From contig NZ_CP063202.1 in NCBI RefSeq assembly GCF_019904235.1, forward strand, positions 2,294,001-2,358,000: DNA of 64,000 bases. Direction: 5' to 3'. How positions within the stretch are numbered: position 1 is the stretch's first letter; each line of letters opens with the position of its first letter. This document shows, one piece after another, positions 1 through 9,085 of the stretch. The notes beneath the pieces were generated by a model. The model saw nothing but the letters and a program-made list of their open reading frames with translations. It searched no databases and had not been told where the DNA came from. Origin of the DNA: Erythrobacter sp. SCSIO 43205. GTDB lineage: Bacteria > Pseudomonadota > Alphaproteobacteria > Sphingomonadales > Sphingomonadaceae. Position numbers and translations under genes: made by a program.

Positions 1-1
1 A

Positions 2-73
2 ACAACACGCAGGAAGGCAGCGATGAGCTCCCTTTTGCTGATCCACGAGCTGCTTGAGATTCTACAACCATGA
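2..73 (+). CDS. 3' end of an unidentified upstream gene
   Basis: An open frame enters from the left edge and runs 23 codons to a TGA at 71-73, overlapping the ATG of the next gene by four bases (ATGA). This overlap is typical of translationally coupled genes and is the main reason to believe it. The visible end is Leu-rich (ends LLEILQP). Too little remains to name a product. A short reading from an internal ATG at 23 is possible but less likely. Confidence 0.45.
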   Translation, partial: TTRRKAAMSSLLLIHELLEILQP

Positions 74-783
74 CCGATACGAAACCACTTTCGGGGCAAA
101 CCGCCCTTGTTACTGGCGCAAGCCGCGGGATTGGCGCGGCCACCGCGATTGCCCTGGCGCAAGCAGGCGCACACGTGATTATCACCGCGCGCAAGGTCAA
201 GGATCTGGAAGCGGTCGAAGACAAAATCCACGAGAGCGGCGGCACTTCCACCATCGCGCCGGTCGATCTGATGGAGCCCGATGCCATCGGTCGTCTGGCC
301 AATGCCATTGCCGGGCGCTGGGATACGCTTGATATTATGGTGATTTCAGCAGCTTATCTGCCAGAGCTGACCCCGCTTAGCCAGATTGACCCCAAACAGT
401 TCAACACAGCGATCCTGACCAATGTCGTTGCGACACAGGCGCTTCTGGCTGGGTTTGATCCGCTTTTGCGGCGCTCCAAAGCGGGCAAGATCATTGGCCT
501 TACCAGCAGCGTTGGCGCGAGCCCCCGCGCCTTTTGGGGGGCCTATGGATCGACTAAAGCCGCCTTCGACAATCTGCTCGACACCTACGGGCAAGAGGTT
601 GAAAAGCTTTCGGAACTGCGCGTTGCTATCGTTGATCCGGGTGCCACGCGCACCGCCATGCGCGCACGCGCATATCCGGGTGAAAACCCCGATACGCTCA
701 AAGGTCCAGAAGTGGTCGCAGAGCGCATTGTCGCTCTTGCCAGCGAAGGCTTTGAAACCGGGCACCGCGAGCGTGTCGATTGA
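70..783 (+). CDS. SDR family NAD(P)-dependent oxidoreductase (YciK-like)
   Basis: A classical short-chain dehydrogenase of 237 residues. The Rossmann nucleotide-binding motif TGASRGIG lies near residue 15, and the catalytic region has a Ser in TSSVGAS and the Tyr-x3-Lys pair as YGSTKAA near residue 160. The motif that is usually NNAG reads ISAA here, as in E. coli YciK-type proteins. The substrate cannot be read from the sequence. The start is fixed by the ATGA overlap with the upstream open frame, which suggests an operon entering from the left. Confidence 0.9.
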   Translation: MTDTKPLSGQTALVTGASRGIGAATAIALAQAGAHVIITARKVKDLEAVEDKIHESGGTSTIAPVDLMEPDAIGRLANAIAGRWDTLDIMVISAAYLPELTPLSQIDPKQFNTAILTNVVATQALLAGFDPLLRRSKAGKIIGLTSSVGASPRAFWGAYGSTKAAFDNLLDTYGQEVEKLSELRVAIVDPGATRTAMRARAYPGENPDTLKGPEVVAERIVALASEGFETGHRERVD

Positions 784-921
784 TTGAAATCGCCCGCTAG
801 GACGCGAGGGCATTAAGACCGATTTAACCACAGTCTTCAAGATTCTTTCAGGAATAGGCGTGGCATACCGCGTGCGTGTATCGAGCCGTATACTGACTGA
901 AGGAAGGTTTGAAGACGCGCT

Positions 922-1269
922 ATGCCGACCGCAGACAAAAGCTATCTCACCGCAGCACAAGAAGATCGCTGTTCACCGCGCACGCGCCTGGTGATCCCTG
1001 CTTCCTTGCGCGCGTCAGGTGGCCGCGCCTTTCAAACCAATGTGCAAGACCTTTCGATCTCCGGCTTTTCAGCCAATTCGATTAACCGGATGCACGAAGG
1101 CCAAATGTGCTGGCTCACCCTGCCCGGCCTTGAATCGCTTCAGGCGCAGGTCGTGTGGTGGGAAAACTGCATCGTCGGCTGCGCGTTTGAGGAGCTTTTA
1201 AGCCCCATCGTGCACGACAACATCCTGATGCGTTATTCCAGCACGGGTGTTAGCCGTCCGATGATCTAA
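922..1269 (+). CDS. PilZ domain protein
   Basis: A 115-residue protein made almost entirely of a PilZ domain, the family that binds cyclic di-GMP. The arginine-rich element (PRTRL, near residue 21) and the DLSISGF element (consensus D/N-x-S-x-x-G, near residue 49) are both present, so ligand binding is plausible. It stands alone after a 138-base gap, with a purine-rich stretch (GAAGGAAGG) about 15 bases before the ATG. It could be an effector for the two GGDEF/EAL proteins at 41.8-46.4 kb, but nothing in the sequence links them directly. Confidence 0.85.
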   Translation: MPTADKSYLTAAQEDRCSPRTRLVIPASLRASGGRAFQTNVQDLSISGFSANSINRMHEGQMCWLTLPGLESLQAQVVWWENCIVGCAFEELLSPIVHDNILMRYSSTGVSRPMI

Positions 1270-1274
1270 GCATG

Positions 1275-1294
1275 GGGGCGCCGGATAGCGCCCC
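1275..1294. terminator. Hairpin between convergent genes
   Basis: A perfect 7-bp stem, GGGGCGC/GCGCCCC, with a 6-base loop lies just after the PilZ stop codon and before the end of the minus-strand serine hydrolase. No clear T-run follows on either strand, so it would be a weak or Rho-assisted terminator. The position between convergent genes supports the reading. Confidence 0.45.
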
Positions 1295-1313
1295 TCGCGC
1301 AAAATCTTCCCGC

Positions 1314-2507
1314 TTAATCCAACGCCGCAATCCGGTTCGCAATATCGCGCCAGCTTGCGCGGTAATCATTGCTGGTTGCGGTGGGCCAATTGCTCACCAC
1401 GGTGAGCACCAGTTCCTCCTCCGGAATGATGGTGATCGACTGGCCAAAGATACCTTGCGCACCATATCCTTGCGGATAGGTCCACCACTGGTAGCCATAG
1501 CCAAATCCCGTATCGCCAAAATCAACAAGGCTGTCGCCTGCTTCAGCAAACCAGCCGTCAGGAACCGTATCGCCGCCCCCTTCGAGAGCGAAAATTCCCA
1601 TACGGGTGTAATCGCCAAGGGTCAGTGACAGGCAGCATCCCCCAATGCTTCCCCCGCGGGTATCAGACATCCAGAACATCTGGCTTTCAAACCCGGCAGG
1701 CTCGACGATTTTCTCTTGCGCATATTCAGCCAATGACAGGCCGACAGCGTTTTCGACCACCATGCCGATCAGGTTGGTTTCGCCGGTTTTATAAAGCCAT
1801 TTGTCACCCGCAGGTGCCTCACGGCCCAATCCCTTAAGCTGTGTGACCATCGCCTCTGACCCATATTTCACCATGAAGTGGTTCATCTGCGCGACGTCGC
1901 TATTGGGGTCTGTGTAATCTTCGTTCCACGCCACACCGCTGGTCATGGTTGCGATCTGCCGCACGGTTACGCCATCGTAAGAAGAGCCTTTAAGTCCAGG
2001 CACATAGGTAACGACATTGTCATCGAGGCTTGCGATAAAACCATCATGCACCGCCGCGCCCAAAAGCGTCGAGGTAAAGCTTTTCGCGACCGAAAAACTG
2101 GTCCAGCGTTGATCAGGCCCAAAACCGAGGCCGTACTCTTCAAACCGAACGCCGCCGTTCTGGTAAACCATCACACCTGCTGCATTGGTCTTCGCCATAG
2201 CTGCGCGAATGTCGGCGGCGAGATCTTCGGGAAGTGGCTCCCCTTTGGTAAGCGCACGTGGCGAAGTGCTGGCAGGCACTTCTTTACCCGGAAACCAATT
2301 TTCCATCTCACGGAAACGTGCGGAACGTTCTTCATCGCTCCAGAATAACACTTGCAGTTCAGACGGATCGCGCGCCGGTGGCTCAACATTGACCGCGCGT
2401 GCCAAAGGCGCTGGCGTGTCCTCAAACCCTTCCGCTGCGCCATATCCGCAAGCGGAAAGTGCAAGGCTGGCAGCGCCTAAGCCCAAGAATTTTGCGTATT
2501 TCATCAT
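1314..2507 (-). CDS. Serine hydrolase lipoprotein of the beta-lactamase/6-aminohexanoate-dimer hydrolase type
   Basis: A 397-residue protein with a lipoprotein signal (lipobox LSAC, Cys20). The SxxK catalytic pair is seen in SFSVAKSF, with a Tyr-containing YKTGETN segment downstream in the place of the usual Y-x-N. The overall pattern fits the class C beta-lactamase fold (Pfam Beta-lactamase), which includes esterases, D-aminopeptidases and nylon-oligomer hydrolases. Actual beta-lactam hydrolysis is not implied. It is likely anchored in a membrane facing the periplasm. A 91-base gap separates it from the photolyase upstream. Confidence 0.85.
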   Translation of the reverse strand: MMKYAKFLGLGAASLALSACGYGAAEGFEDTPAPLARAVNVEPPARDPSELQVLFWSDEERSARFREMENWFPGKEVPASTSPRALTKGEPLPEDLAADIRAAMAKTNAAGVMVYQNGGVRFEEYGLGFGPDQRWTSFSVAKSFTSTLLGAAVHDGFIASLDDNVVTYVPGLKGSSYDGVTVRQIATMTSGVAWNEDYTDPNSDVAQMNHFMVKYGSEAMVTQLKGLGREAPAGDKWLYKTGETNLIGMVVENAVGLSLAEYAQEKIVEPAGFESQMFWMSDTRGGSIGGCCLSLTLGDYTRMGIFALEGGGDTVPDGWFAEAGDSLVDFGDTGFGYGYQWWTYPQGYGAQGIFGQSITIIPEEELVLTVVSNWPTATSNDYRASWRDIANRIAALD

Positions 2508-2598
2508 CGTCCTCTCTCACTCGGCGTTCGCGAGCATATTATTGCACGCTATTCTCACGCGAAGTTGCAAGAGGCAAGCACCGCTGCGCAATCTTCCC

Positions 2599-3990
2599 CT
2601 AGCCGTCCTTCATCGACTTGTAGGCAGAAAGCGCGCGTTCGCGTCCTTCCTTGTGAGCGATCATTTTTGATGGGTACGCTTTTGGAAGGCAGCCGTGCTC
2701 TTCAGGATCGTGGATGTAAGGCTCATCCAGATCGGCAAGTTCAGGCACATATTCGCGAATGTAGCCAGCGGCATCGAATTTTTCCGACTGAGTCAGCGGC
2801 GCCATGATGCGTGAGAACATATTGCTATCAACGCCCGTGCCTGCGTTCCACTGCCAATTGACCGCGTTTGAGCCGTAATCGGCATCGACGAGGCAATCCC
2901 AAAACCATTGCTCACCGTGGCGCCAGTCAATCAACAGATGCTTGATCAGGAAGCTCGCCGTTATCATCCGCACGCGGTTGTGCATCCATCCGGTCTGCCA
3001 CAGCTGGCGCATACCGGCATCAACAATGGGGTAGCCGGTCTTGCCCTGCTGCCATTTCTTGAGGTCCTTGGCGGCTTTCTCATCGCTATCAGGATCGCGC
3101 CATTTCAGCTTGTCGTAATCCTCCCGGTAATTCTCGGTCGCATAGGCCGGGTTGTCGCAGATGACGTTGGCTGCATAATCGCGCCAGACAAGCTCGCTTT
3201 CAAAACTGTCCCAGCCATCCGAGCGCTTGTGCTTCAGCGCGTGCCAGACCTGCACCGGGCTGATCTCGCCGAAGTGCAGATGAGGGGAGAGGCGCGAGGT
3301 CTTGTCGACGCTGGGGAAATTGCGCTTGTCTTCATAGTCGGCGACGTGGTCTTCCCATTCTTCCAGCCGATCATGCGCGGCCTTTTCGCCAACGTCCCAA
3401 AAGTCAGCAATGCCGCCTGACCAATCGGGTTTGGTCGGAAGGAGGTTCCAATCCTCTAACTCGTCCGAAGCGGGCCAATCATCGGGCGAGGACAGCGTTT
3501 CGGGCTCCGGCAAACAATCGCGCGGGGGCAGAACCTGTTTGATCGCTTTATAGAACGGCGTGTAGATTTTGTACGGATCGCCAGAGCCGGTCGTCACATG
3601 GCCTGCGGGGAAAAGATAGACGCCATCGTAAAGCTGTAGGTCGACTTCGTCCTTGAGCTTCTTCTGCGCCTTTCTCCACCATGGTTCATAGTGAGTGTTG
3701 GCGTGGATTGTCTTGGCACCCACGGCATTGGCGACCGTTGTCAGCTCCTCCACCGCATCGCCGCGCCTAAGGATCAGCTTGGCGTTACGCACGCCAAGGC
3801 TTTTGCTCAGGCTCTCAAGCGAATGATGCAGCCACCAGCGCGAAGCACCGCCCATCTTATGATGATCGGGCGCTTGATCATCGAGCACATAGACGCACAC
3901 GACAGGCCCGCGCTTGGCGGCATGATAAAGGGCGGGATTATCGGCAATGCGCAGGTCGCGGCGCAGCCAGACGATTTGTGTTTCACTCAT
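2599..3990 (-). CDS. phrB: Deoxyribodipyrimidine photolyase
   Basis: 463 residues, the normal length for a class I CPD photolyase. The N-terminal antenna-binding domain starts QIVWLRRDLRIADNPAL, and the C-terminal FAD-binding domain carries the hallmark MHNRVRM, DADYGSNAVNWQW and a cluster of tryptophans for photoreduction. It repairs UV cyclobutane dimers with blue light. It lies 15 bases downstream of a membrane hydrolase gene and is probably co-transcribed with it. A cryptochrome is less likely given the intact photolyase motifs. Confidence 0.93.
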   Translation of the reverse strand: MSETQIVWLRRDLRIADNPALYHAAKRGPVVCVYVLDDQAPDHHKMGGASRWWLHHSLESLSKSLGVRNAKLILRRGDAVEELTTVANAVGAKTIHANTHYEPWWRKAQKKLKDEVDLQLYDGVYLFPAGHVTTGSGDPYKIYTPFYKAIKQVLPPRDCLPEPETLSSPDDWPASDELEDWNLLPTKPDWSGGIADFWDVGEKAAHDRLEEWEDHVADYEDKRNFPSVDKTSRLSPHLHFGEISPVQVWHALKHKRSDGWDSFESELVWRDYAANVICDNPAYATENYREDYDKLKWRDPDSDEKAAKDLKKWQQGKTGYPIVDAGMRQLWQTGWMHNRVRMITASFLIKHLLIDWRHGEQWFWDCLVDADYGSNAVNWQWNAGTGVDSNMFSRIMAPLTQSEKFDAAGYIREYVPELADLDEPYIHDPEEHGCLPKAYPSKMIAHKEGRERALSAYKSMKDG

Positions 3991-4005
3991 GCCAGATGAA
4001 GCGTT

Positions 4006-5082
4006 TTACTGTTCGGGTAGTTCCAGCAAATTTCCTTCTTCGTCGAAACGGAGGCTAAACCGGTCTACGGCGTTCGGATCGCGAAAACGCTGATCATAGA
4101 GTCGAAAGATGCGAACAGTTGCCGCCTCATCTTCGACGTAGATTTCAGGCATGCGAGACCAAAAAAGAAATTCGGCGACTTGGGAGTTCTTTCCTGCAAC
4201 ATCTCGAACCGCTATTTCCTCATCCAGTCGATACATATCGAGACTATTCCAACGGAGCGGATCTTGCGGGGTGTCCATAGTAAGGGCTTTGGCCGGCCCG
4301 TACCGGTTCTGGAGTGCGTAAAATACAGGTCCAGACCCCACCGTATATTCTCCAGAACCAAAGATCGCGCCGCCTCCCTCTTCACTATCAAAATCTTTAC
4401 GAAAAAGGATTTCCCGTTGCCAGAATAAGAACGGGACTGGACTGCCGACAACCTCTGTCGCTTCTATCTGATAAGCGTGCGCGACAAGTTCTTGCCCGGT
4501 ATGCTCGGAATGTTCGGTTATCGCCCAATTCACAGCGATATAGCCAAGCATGATGGCAATCCCGGTGCGCGCAATTGGACGTTGATCGCCGCCGGATTTT
4601 TCGCGCTTATATCCCCACCAGACAGAGCCAATCAAAAGCGCCCAAAGCCAGACATCAATGATGAAAAGCGTGTCGCCATAAGCCCATGTGGGCGCGAACG
4701 GCTCCCAGAATCGGATGCCGTAAACATTGAGCCAATCGAAGAGCGGATGGCTAAGCGCGCCGATAAAGCTCAAACCGTAAAGCCATCCGAAATGCACAGG
4801 GAGCCGGCCCTCAGGGCGCTTGCCGCGCTTTGCTTGCCATCGGTCAAAATACCACAATATCCCCGCCAATATCAGCGGCAGGATCACCAGCGCGGGCGGG
4901 CCATGCGTGATGCCCCGGCGAAATCCAAGGTGCTCTGTCCCTTCCAGCCAGAAGAAACACGCCGCATCCACATCGGGCAGGTTCGCGCCGATGATAAGCG
5001 CGGGCATGGCGAGCCCGGTTTTCCGCTTGAGGCCAGCTTGCCCCATAATTGCGCCGACCAGGCTGTGGGTTAGGTTATCCAT
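4006..5082 (-). CDS. Membrane-bound metal-dependent hydrolase (YdjM/DUF457 type)
   Basis: A 358-residue protein opening with MDNLTHSLVGAIMG, the signature start of the LexA-binding inner-membrane hydrolase family. An in-frame ATG at 5166 lies further upstream but would add 28 unconserved residues, so 5082 is preferred. Conserved acidic/His elements are present (GANLPDVD, RRGITHGP). Several hydrophobic segments follow, then a soluble C-terminal half of about 170 residues. E. coli YdjM is shorter and SOS-regulated. Pairing with a photolyase fits a DNA-damage-related role, but the reaction is unknown. Confidence 0.8.
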   Translation of the reverse strand: MDNLTHSLVGAIMGQAGLKRKTGLAMPALIIGANLPDVDAACFFWLEGTEHLGFRRGITHGPPALVILPLILAGILWYFDRWQAKRGKRPEGRLPVHFGWLYGLSFIGALSHPLFDWLNVYGIRFWEPFAPTWAYGDTLFIIDVWLWALLIGSVWWGYKREKSGGDQRPIARTGIAIMLGYIAVNWAITEHSEHTGQELVAHAYQIEATEVVGSPVPFLFWQREILFRKDFDSEEGGGAIFGSGEYTVGSGPVFYALQNRYGPAKALTMDTPQDPLRWNSLDMYRLDEEIAVRDVAGKNSQVAEFLFWSRMPEIYVEDEAATVRIFRLYDQRFRDPNAVDRFSLRFDEEGNLLELPEQ

Positions 5083-5146
5083 TTGCAACTGATTAGCGAT
5101 GGTGCATATCAGCGTCAAAGAACGATCGACGAGAGAGGCAGATCCC

Positions 5147-6091
5147 ATGACCGATACACCATTCATACGTCCTGATATGAAAGCGTTTCTGGACGCTCTG
5201 GCTCAGATTGATGGCCCGGCGATTGCCGATTTGTCGATTGAGGATGCTCGCGCGTCCTATGTGGCTCTGCACGCAATGGCGGATCGTCCAGCGCGTGAGC
5301 TTGCGGTGATCAAGGATTTGTCATGTCCCGGCCCTGCGGGTGATATTCCATTGCGCCTTTACGATGCGCGCGAAAGCCGTGAGGCGGGGCCTGTCATCAC
5401 ATTCTATCACGGTGGCGGCTTCGTAATCGGCGATTTGGACACTCACCAAAACCTATGCACTGAAATCGCCGCTCTGATGGATTTGCCAGTGGTCGCGGTC
5501 GATTATCGACTTGCGCCAGAGCACCCCTTCCCCGCAGCGATTGAAGATTGCGAGGCGGCGACGCGCTGGATCGCATCCTCGCCTTCGGAATTGGGCCGCG
5601 AAGCAAGCGGGATCATCACCATTGGCGACAGCGCCGGAGGCAATGCGACCATCGTCGTCGGGCAATTGCTCGGCGCGAAGCCCGCCGATGTGCCCGTAGT
5701 GTTGCAAGTCCCGATCTTTCCCCTCGCCAGCGATGCCAACGGTTCGGCCAGCCTTGAAGAATTTGCCGATGGCTTTGTCCTGACGAAAGCCGCGATTGAG
5801 TTCTTTGATGCTGCATACAAAGCGGACCGCGCCGATCCACGCGGCTTCCCCATCTTGAGCGACCATTCAAACGCGCCCCCAACCGTTCTTGCCACGGCCA
5901 GCCTTGACCCGATCCGCGATTCAGGGCGCGATTATGGCAAGGCCTTGATTGAAGCCGGGCGCAGCGTCGTCTATCTCGAAATGCAAGGGGTCACCCACTC
6001 CTTCACCAATATCCGCGCTGCCGTCCCCAGCACTCAAGCTGATCTGGAACGGGTGATCGCGGCGATGAAATTGATGCTGGATCACGGATAA
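5147..6091 (+). CDS. Alpha/beta hydrolase, hormone-sensitive-lipase family esterase
   Basis: 314 residues with the family's oxyanion motif HGGG (in FYHGGGFVIGD), the nucleophile elbow GDSAGG, and a C-terminal His in GVTHSF. It is probably a cytoplasmic carboxylesterase on short acyl esters. The ATG at 5147 is chosen over one at 5099 because GAGAGAGG sits 8-12 bases before it. It is divergent from the DUF457 gene across a 64-base promoter region. Its stop codon abuts the rppH start, so the two are co-transcribed. Confidence 0.88.
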   Translation: MTDTPFIRPDMKAFLDALAQIDGPAIADLSIEDARASYVALHAMADRPARELAVIKDLSCPGPAGDIPLRLYDARESREAGPVITFYHGGGFVIGDLDTHQNLCTEIAALMDLPVVAVDYRLAPEHPFPAAIEDCEAATRWIASSPSELGREASGIITIGDSAGGNATIVVGQLLGAKPADVPVVLQVPIFPLASDANGSASLEEFADGFVLTKAAIEFFDAAYKADRADPRGFPILSDHSNAPPTVLATASLDPIRDSGRDYGKALIEAGRSVVYLEMQGVTHSFTNIRAAVPSTQADLERVIAAMKLMLDHG

Positions 6092-6580
6092 ATGAGCGAA
6101 CTACCTTACCGCCCCCTGCCTTATCGACTTTGCGCTGGCTTTATGCTGGTGAATGCCGATGGCCTCGTCTTTGTGGGTGAGCGCATCAATAAAAGCGCGC
6201 ACGGTTTCTGGCAGATGCCCCAAGGCGGCATTGATCCGGGCGAAGACCCTATGACGGCGGCCCTTCGCGAACTCGAAGAAGAAACAGGCGTTCGCGCCGA
6301 TCAGGTGGAAATCATCGCAGGCGGCGACCGCACTTTCAAATATGACTTACCGCCAGAGCTCTTGGGCCGTGTGTGGAAGGGTAAATATCGGGGCCAAGAG
6401 CAATATTGGTATCTTGGCCGCTTTAGCGGGAGCGATGCCGATATTGACCTGAACGCGCACGATCCGGCGGAGTTTCAATCGTTCCGCTGGGTTGATGTGC
6501 AGCAATTGCCAGAGCTCATCATCCCGTTCAAACGCGCGGTTTACGAAGAGCTTGTCGAAGAGTTTGCGCCGCTGATCTAA
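6092..6580 (+). CDS. rppH: RNA pyrophosphohydrolase (Nudix)
   Basis: 162 residues with a full Nudix box: GGIDPGED followed by RELEEETGV, matching G-x5-E-x7-R-E-x2-E-E-x-G. The N-terminal YRLCAGFML and WQMPQGG are typical of RppH, which removes pyrophosphate from mRNA 5' ends to start decay. Its ATG begins at the base after the stop codon of the upstream esterase. A dinucleoside polyphosphate hydrolase activity is the alternative description of the same family. Confidence 0.9.
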   Translation: MSELPYRPLPYRLCAGFMLVNADGLVFVGERINKSAHGFWQMPQGGIDPGEDPMTAALRELEEETGVRADQVEIIAGGDRTFKYDLPPELLGRVWKGKYRGQEQYWYLGRFSGSDADIDLNAHDPAEFQSFRWVDVQQLPELIIPFKRAVYEELVEEFAPLI

Positions 6581-6601
6581 CGCCAATCAGAAACGGAAAG
6601 C

Positions 6602-7276
6602 TCAGAAACGAAAGGCGATGTGCGGACGATTGTCCTTGGCGCGCGCTGACTTAAAGCTGTCGAGCGCTTCGATCCGGTCAAACCATGCGTGAATATTTGG
6701 ATAGCCGCCTTCAAACGTGCCCTTATCCCGCGCGGCGTACATGGAATAGACCAGCGTAATATCGGCGCTCGTCAACTGATCCCCGCCAAAGAAGGGTTGT
6801 TTGCCCAAATCCTCTTCCATGAGGTTCAGCAAAGTTGACTTTCGCGGATTGACGAACAGCTTGCGCACTTGTCCGAATACCGATTTCAGCAACGCACTGA
6901 TCGGCCAAGGGCTGCGGGTTTCGAGAAGGCCGAAGATCATCTCAATACTTTGCAAATTCATCAGCGAGGCTGGCGATGTGTGATACCAGAACAAGTGACG
7001 CACACGGTCTTTATGCCCTGCTCCCGGATTGAGCGGGCTTTTTGGATAACTGTCGAGAATATAGTCGATAATCGCATTGCTTTCAGCGAGCACCAGATCG
7101 CCGTCGGTGACGACCGGCGCGGTACCAAGGGGCGAAAGCGCCTTGTAATCATCGGGGGCAAGATTGCTCTCAGGGTCGCGATTATAGAGCTTTAGCTCAT
7201 ACTCAGCGCCAAGAGCCTCCAGCAGCCAAAGGATGCGAAAACTTTGCGAATATTCGAGGTGATGAAGTGTCAGCAT
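6602..7276 (-). CDS. Glutathione S-transferase family protein
   Basis: 224 residues with a thioredoxin-like N-terminal domain (LTLHHLEYSQSFRILWLLE; then LGTAPVV with the conserved cis-Pro and ESNAIIDYI) and an all-helical C-terminal domain with LTSADITLVY. The ATG at 7276 is chosen; a GTG three codons upstream is also possible. It probably acts in detoxification; the substrate is unknown. It converges with rppH and follows a TPR gene 15 bases or so upstream on the same strand. Confidence 0.88.
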   Translation of the reverse strand: MLTLHHLEYSQSFRILWLLEALGAEYELKLYNRDPESNLAPDDYKALSPLGTAPVVTDGDLVLAESNAIIDYILDSYPKSPLNPGAGHKDRVRHLFWYHTSPASLMNLQSIEMIFGLLETRSPWPISALLKSVFGQVRKLFVNPRKSTLLNLMEEDLGKQPFFGGDQLTSADITLVYSMYAARDKGTFEGGYPNIHAWFDRIEALDSFKSARAKDNRPHIAFRF

Positions 7277-7300
7277 GGCCGACACGTCTAACGAACGAGT

Positions 7301-7807
7301 TTAGTTAGTGACAGCGGTTTCTTCGCCCGTTTCCATAACTGTCTCAACCGCAAGGCGCGCGGGCGGGCCGGCGGCAATGCGTTGTTGTAGCGCCATCGTC
7401 TCAGGGCAGGTGGCACCGCAAAGGCTTTCGAGACGGGACAAATTGCGCTGAGCTTTCTCAACCGCGCCGCGTTCGACCAATGCTTCACCCTCGCCCGAAA
7501 TCGCGGCGTAATTGTCAGGATCGCGGTTCAGAGCCTCGCGGTAGTATGCGATTGCTTTGCCCTGAAGCCCATCACGGCGCGCGGCCTCTGCAAGCTCTAA
7601 GAAAATCGGCGTGTAGGCCGGGTCCACGGCAAAAGCGGCCTCGAACAAGTCGATTGCGCCCTGCGTGTCGCCATTGGCGAGTGCTTTTTGGCCCTCTTCA
7701 ATCAAGACAACTGCGCGCGGGTCGGGCACCTTGTCGCTTGCGCTCGTCACACTCGCCGTGGAGACGAGAAAGAGAGAGAGAACAGCGGCAACCGGCGCGA
7801 AACGCAT
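7301..7807 (-). CDS. Exported TPR-repeat protein
   Basis: 168 residues with an N-terminal signal peptide (MRFAPVAAVLSLFLVS, ending near ASVTSA) and about three tetratricopeptide repeats, for example ALANGDTQGAIDLFEAAFAV and GKAIAYYREALNRDPDNYAA. The start at 7807 has GGAG 7-10 bases upstream and gives a clean signal peptide; upstream in-frame codons to 7903 would bury it. TPR proteins are scaffolds; no partner is identifiable. Two Cys near the C-terminus (LCGATCPE) could form a disulfide. Confidence 0.78.
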   Translation of the reverse strand: MRFAPVAAVLSLFLVSTASVTSASDKVPDPRAVVLIEEGQKALANGDTQGAIDLFEAAFAVDPAYTPIFLELAEAARRDGLQGKAIAYYREALNRDPDNYAAISGEGEALVERGAVEKAQRNLSRLESLCGATCPETMALQQRIAAGPPARLAVETVMETGEETAVTN

Positions 7808-7896
7808 GAACAGCTCCTTCAAAGCATTTGGGTCCATCCACGATGAACCGAAAAACGATGGCCCAGATGGGGACGGGTCAACCATAACATGGATGC

Positions 7897-9078
7897 CTAA
7901 CACTCCAAGGTGAGCAATGCGACAAAAAAGCCGTCTGTGTCGTCATGGAACGGCGAAAGCCGTGTTCCTTGCCCTCTCGCTTTGCCAATCGGGATCGGAA
8001 CCTTGGTTGACGACCATCCTTTACGCCGCTGCAAGAACGCCTCGATCCGGTCTGCACCTTCGTCATCGAGGACCGAACACGTAACAAAGGCAAGCGCTCC
8101 ACCTGGTTTGACCAGATCGGCACCAATATCGAGAACATGATCCTGCAATTGTGTCAGCCGTTTCAGCTCGGCTTCATCCAGTCTCCAGCGCCCCTCGGGC
8201 TGTCTGCGCCAGGTGCCAGAGCCCGAACATGGCGCATCGACAAGCACGCGGTCGGCTTTACCAAGCCAAGGGGAGAGAGCTTCACGCTCCGACTTGGGGT
8301 TGAGCAGGACGGTGTGATCCACTTGAGCGCCAGCACGCGCGGCACGCGGGGCAAGATTGCCAAGGCGGCGTTTGTCTGTGTCACACGCAACAAGGCTCGC
8401 CCCATTGCCCGTCTGCGCAGCGATAGCGAGGGTCTTGCCCCCTGCCCCGGCGCAAAGGTCGATGATCGTCTCTCCTGCTTTCGCGCCGAGAGCCTCGCAC
8501 ACCCATTGGCTTGCATGGTCCTGTATTTCGATCAGGCCGTCGCGATATTCGCGCCATTGCTCAACCTGAGTTCCAGACGGGAAGCGCAAGCCATTGGGCG
8601 CAGCAAGATTTTCGCCCCGTTCGGGCAATTCAATGGTTTCGCGGTCAGCCTTAAGCGTGTTGACCCGCACATCCAGTGACGCGCGGCCAAGCAGCGCTTC
8701 TGCCTCTTTACCCGTAATGCCGGACGCTTTCAGTTTGTCCATCAACCAATCAGGTGCGGTGCCGATGAATGCGGCCATTTCGCCGCCGCCAATTTTCGCC
8801 GGACCATGCTGTGAACCGTCAAACAGCGGGACTAGCGACGCATCTTCGGTGGCGACTGCGAGCATGGCAGAGCGCCCATCGTATGGCACTTCGCCACAAA
8901 GGCGGATCGCGCGATAAACAAGATCGCGAACCGCACGCCGGTCTTTTGAACCAGCGTAGCGGCGTTCTTTGAAATAGGCCGAGATCAACCGATCAGCGGG
9001 CGCACCTTTGGTCCGCGCGCCTTCGATAATCTGGTCGAGCAGCTCTATCGCGGCTTGAACACGGGCAGCGGGGGTCAT
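7897..9078 (-). CDS. RsmB-type RNA (cytosine-5) methyltransferase
   Basis: 393 residues. An N-terminal NusB-like RNA-binding region (residues about 1-120) precedes a SAM-dependent methyltransferase domain of the NOL1/NOP2/Sun family. The two catalytic cysteines are visible in DAPCSGSG and VTCSVL, and the SAM loop in DLCAGAGGKTL. It should methylate a cytosine of 16S rRNA, as E. coli RsmB does at C967. It belongs to the minus-strand run starting with bdhA, and is separated from guaB by a palindromic repeat pair. Confidence 0.9.
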   Translation of the reverse strand: MTPAARVQAAIELLDQIIEGARTKGAPADRLISAYFKERRYAGSKDRRAVRDLVYRAIRLCGEVPYDGRSAMLAVATEDASLVPLFDGSQHGPAKIGGGEMAAFIGTAPDWLMDKLKASGITGKEAEALLGRASLDVRVNTLKADRETIELPERGENLAAPNGLRFPSGTQVEQWREYRDGLIEIQDHASQWVCEALGAKAGETIIDLCAGAGGKTLAIAAQTGNGASLVACDTDKRRLGNLAPRAARAGAQVDHTVLLNPKSEREALSPWLGKADRVLVDAPCSGSGTWRRQPEGRWRLDEAELKRLTQLQDHVLDIGADLVKPGGALAFVTCSVLDDEGADRIEAFLQRRKGWSSTKVPIPIGKARGQGTRLSPFHDDTDGFFVALLTLEC

Positions 9079-9085
9079 TGCATCT

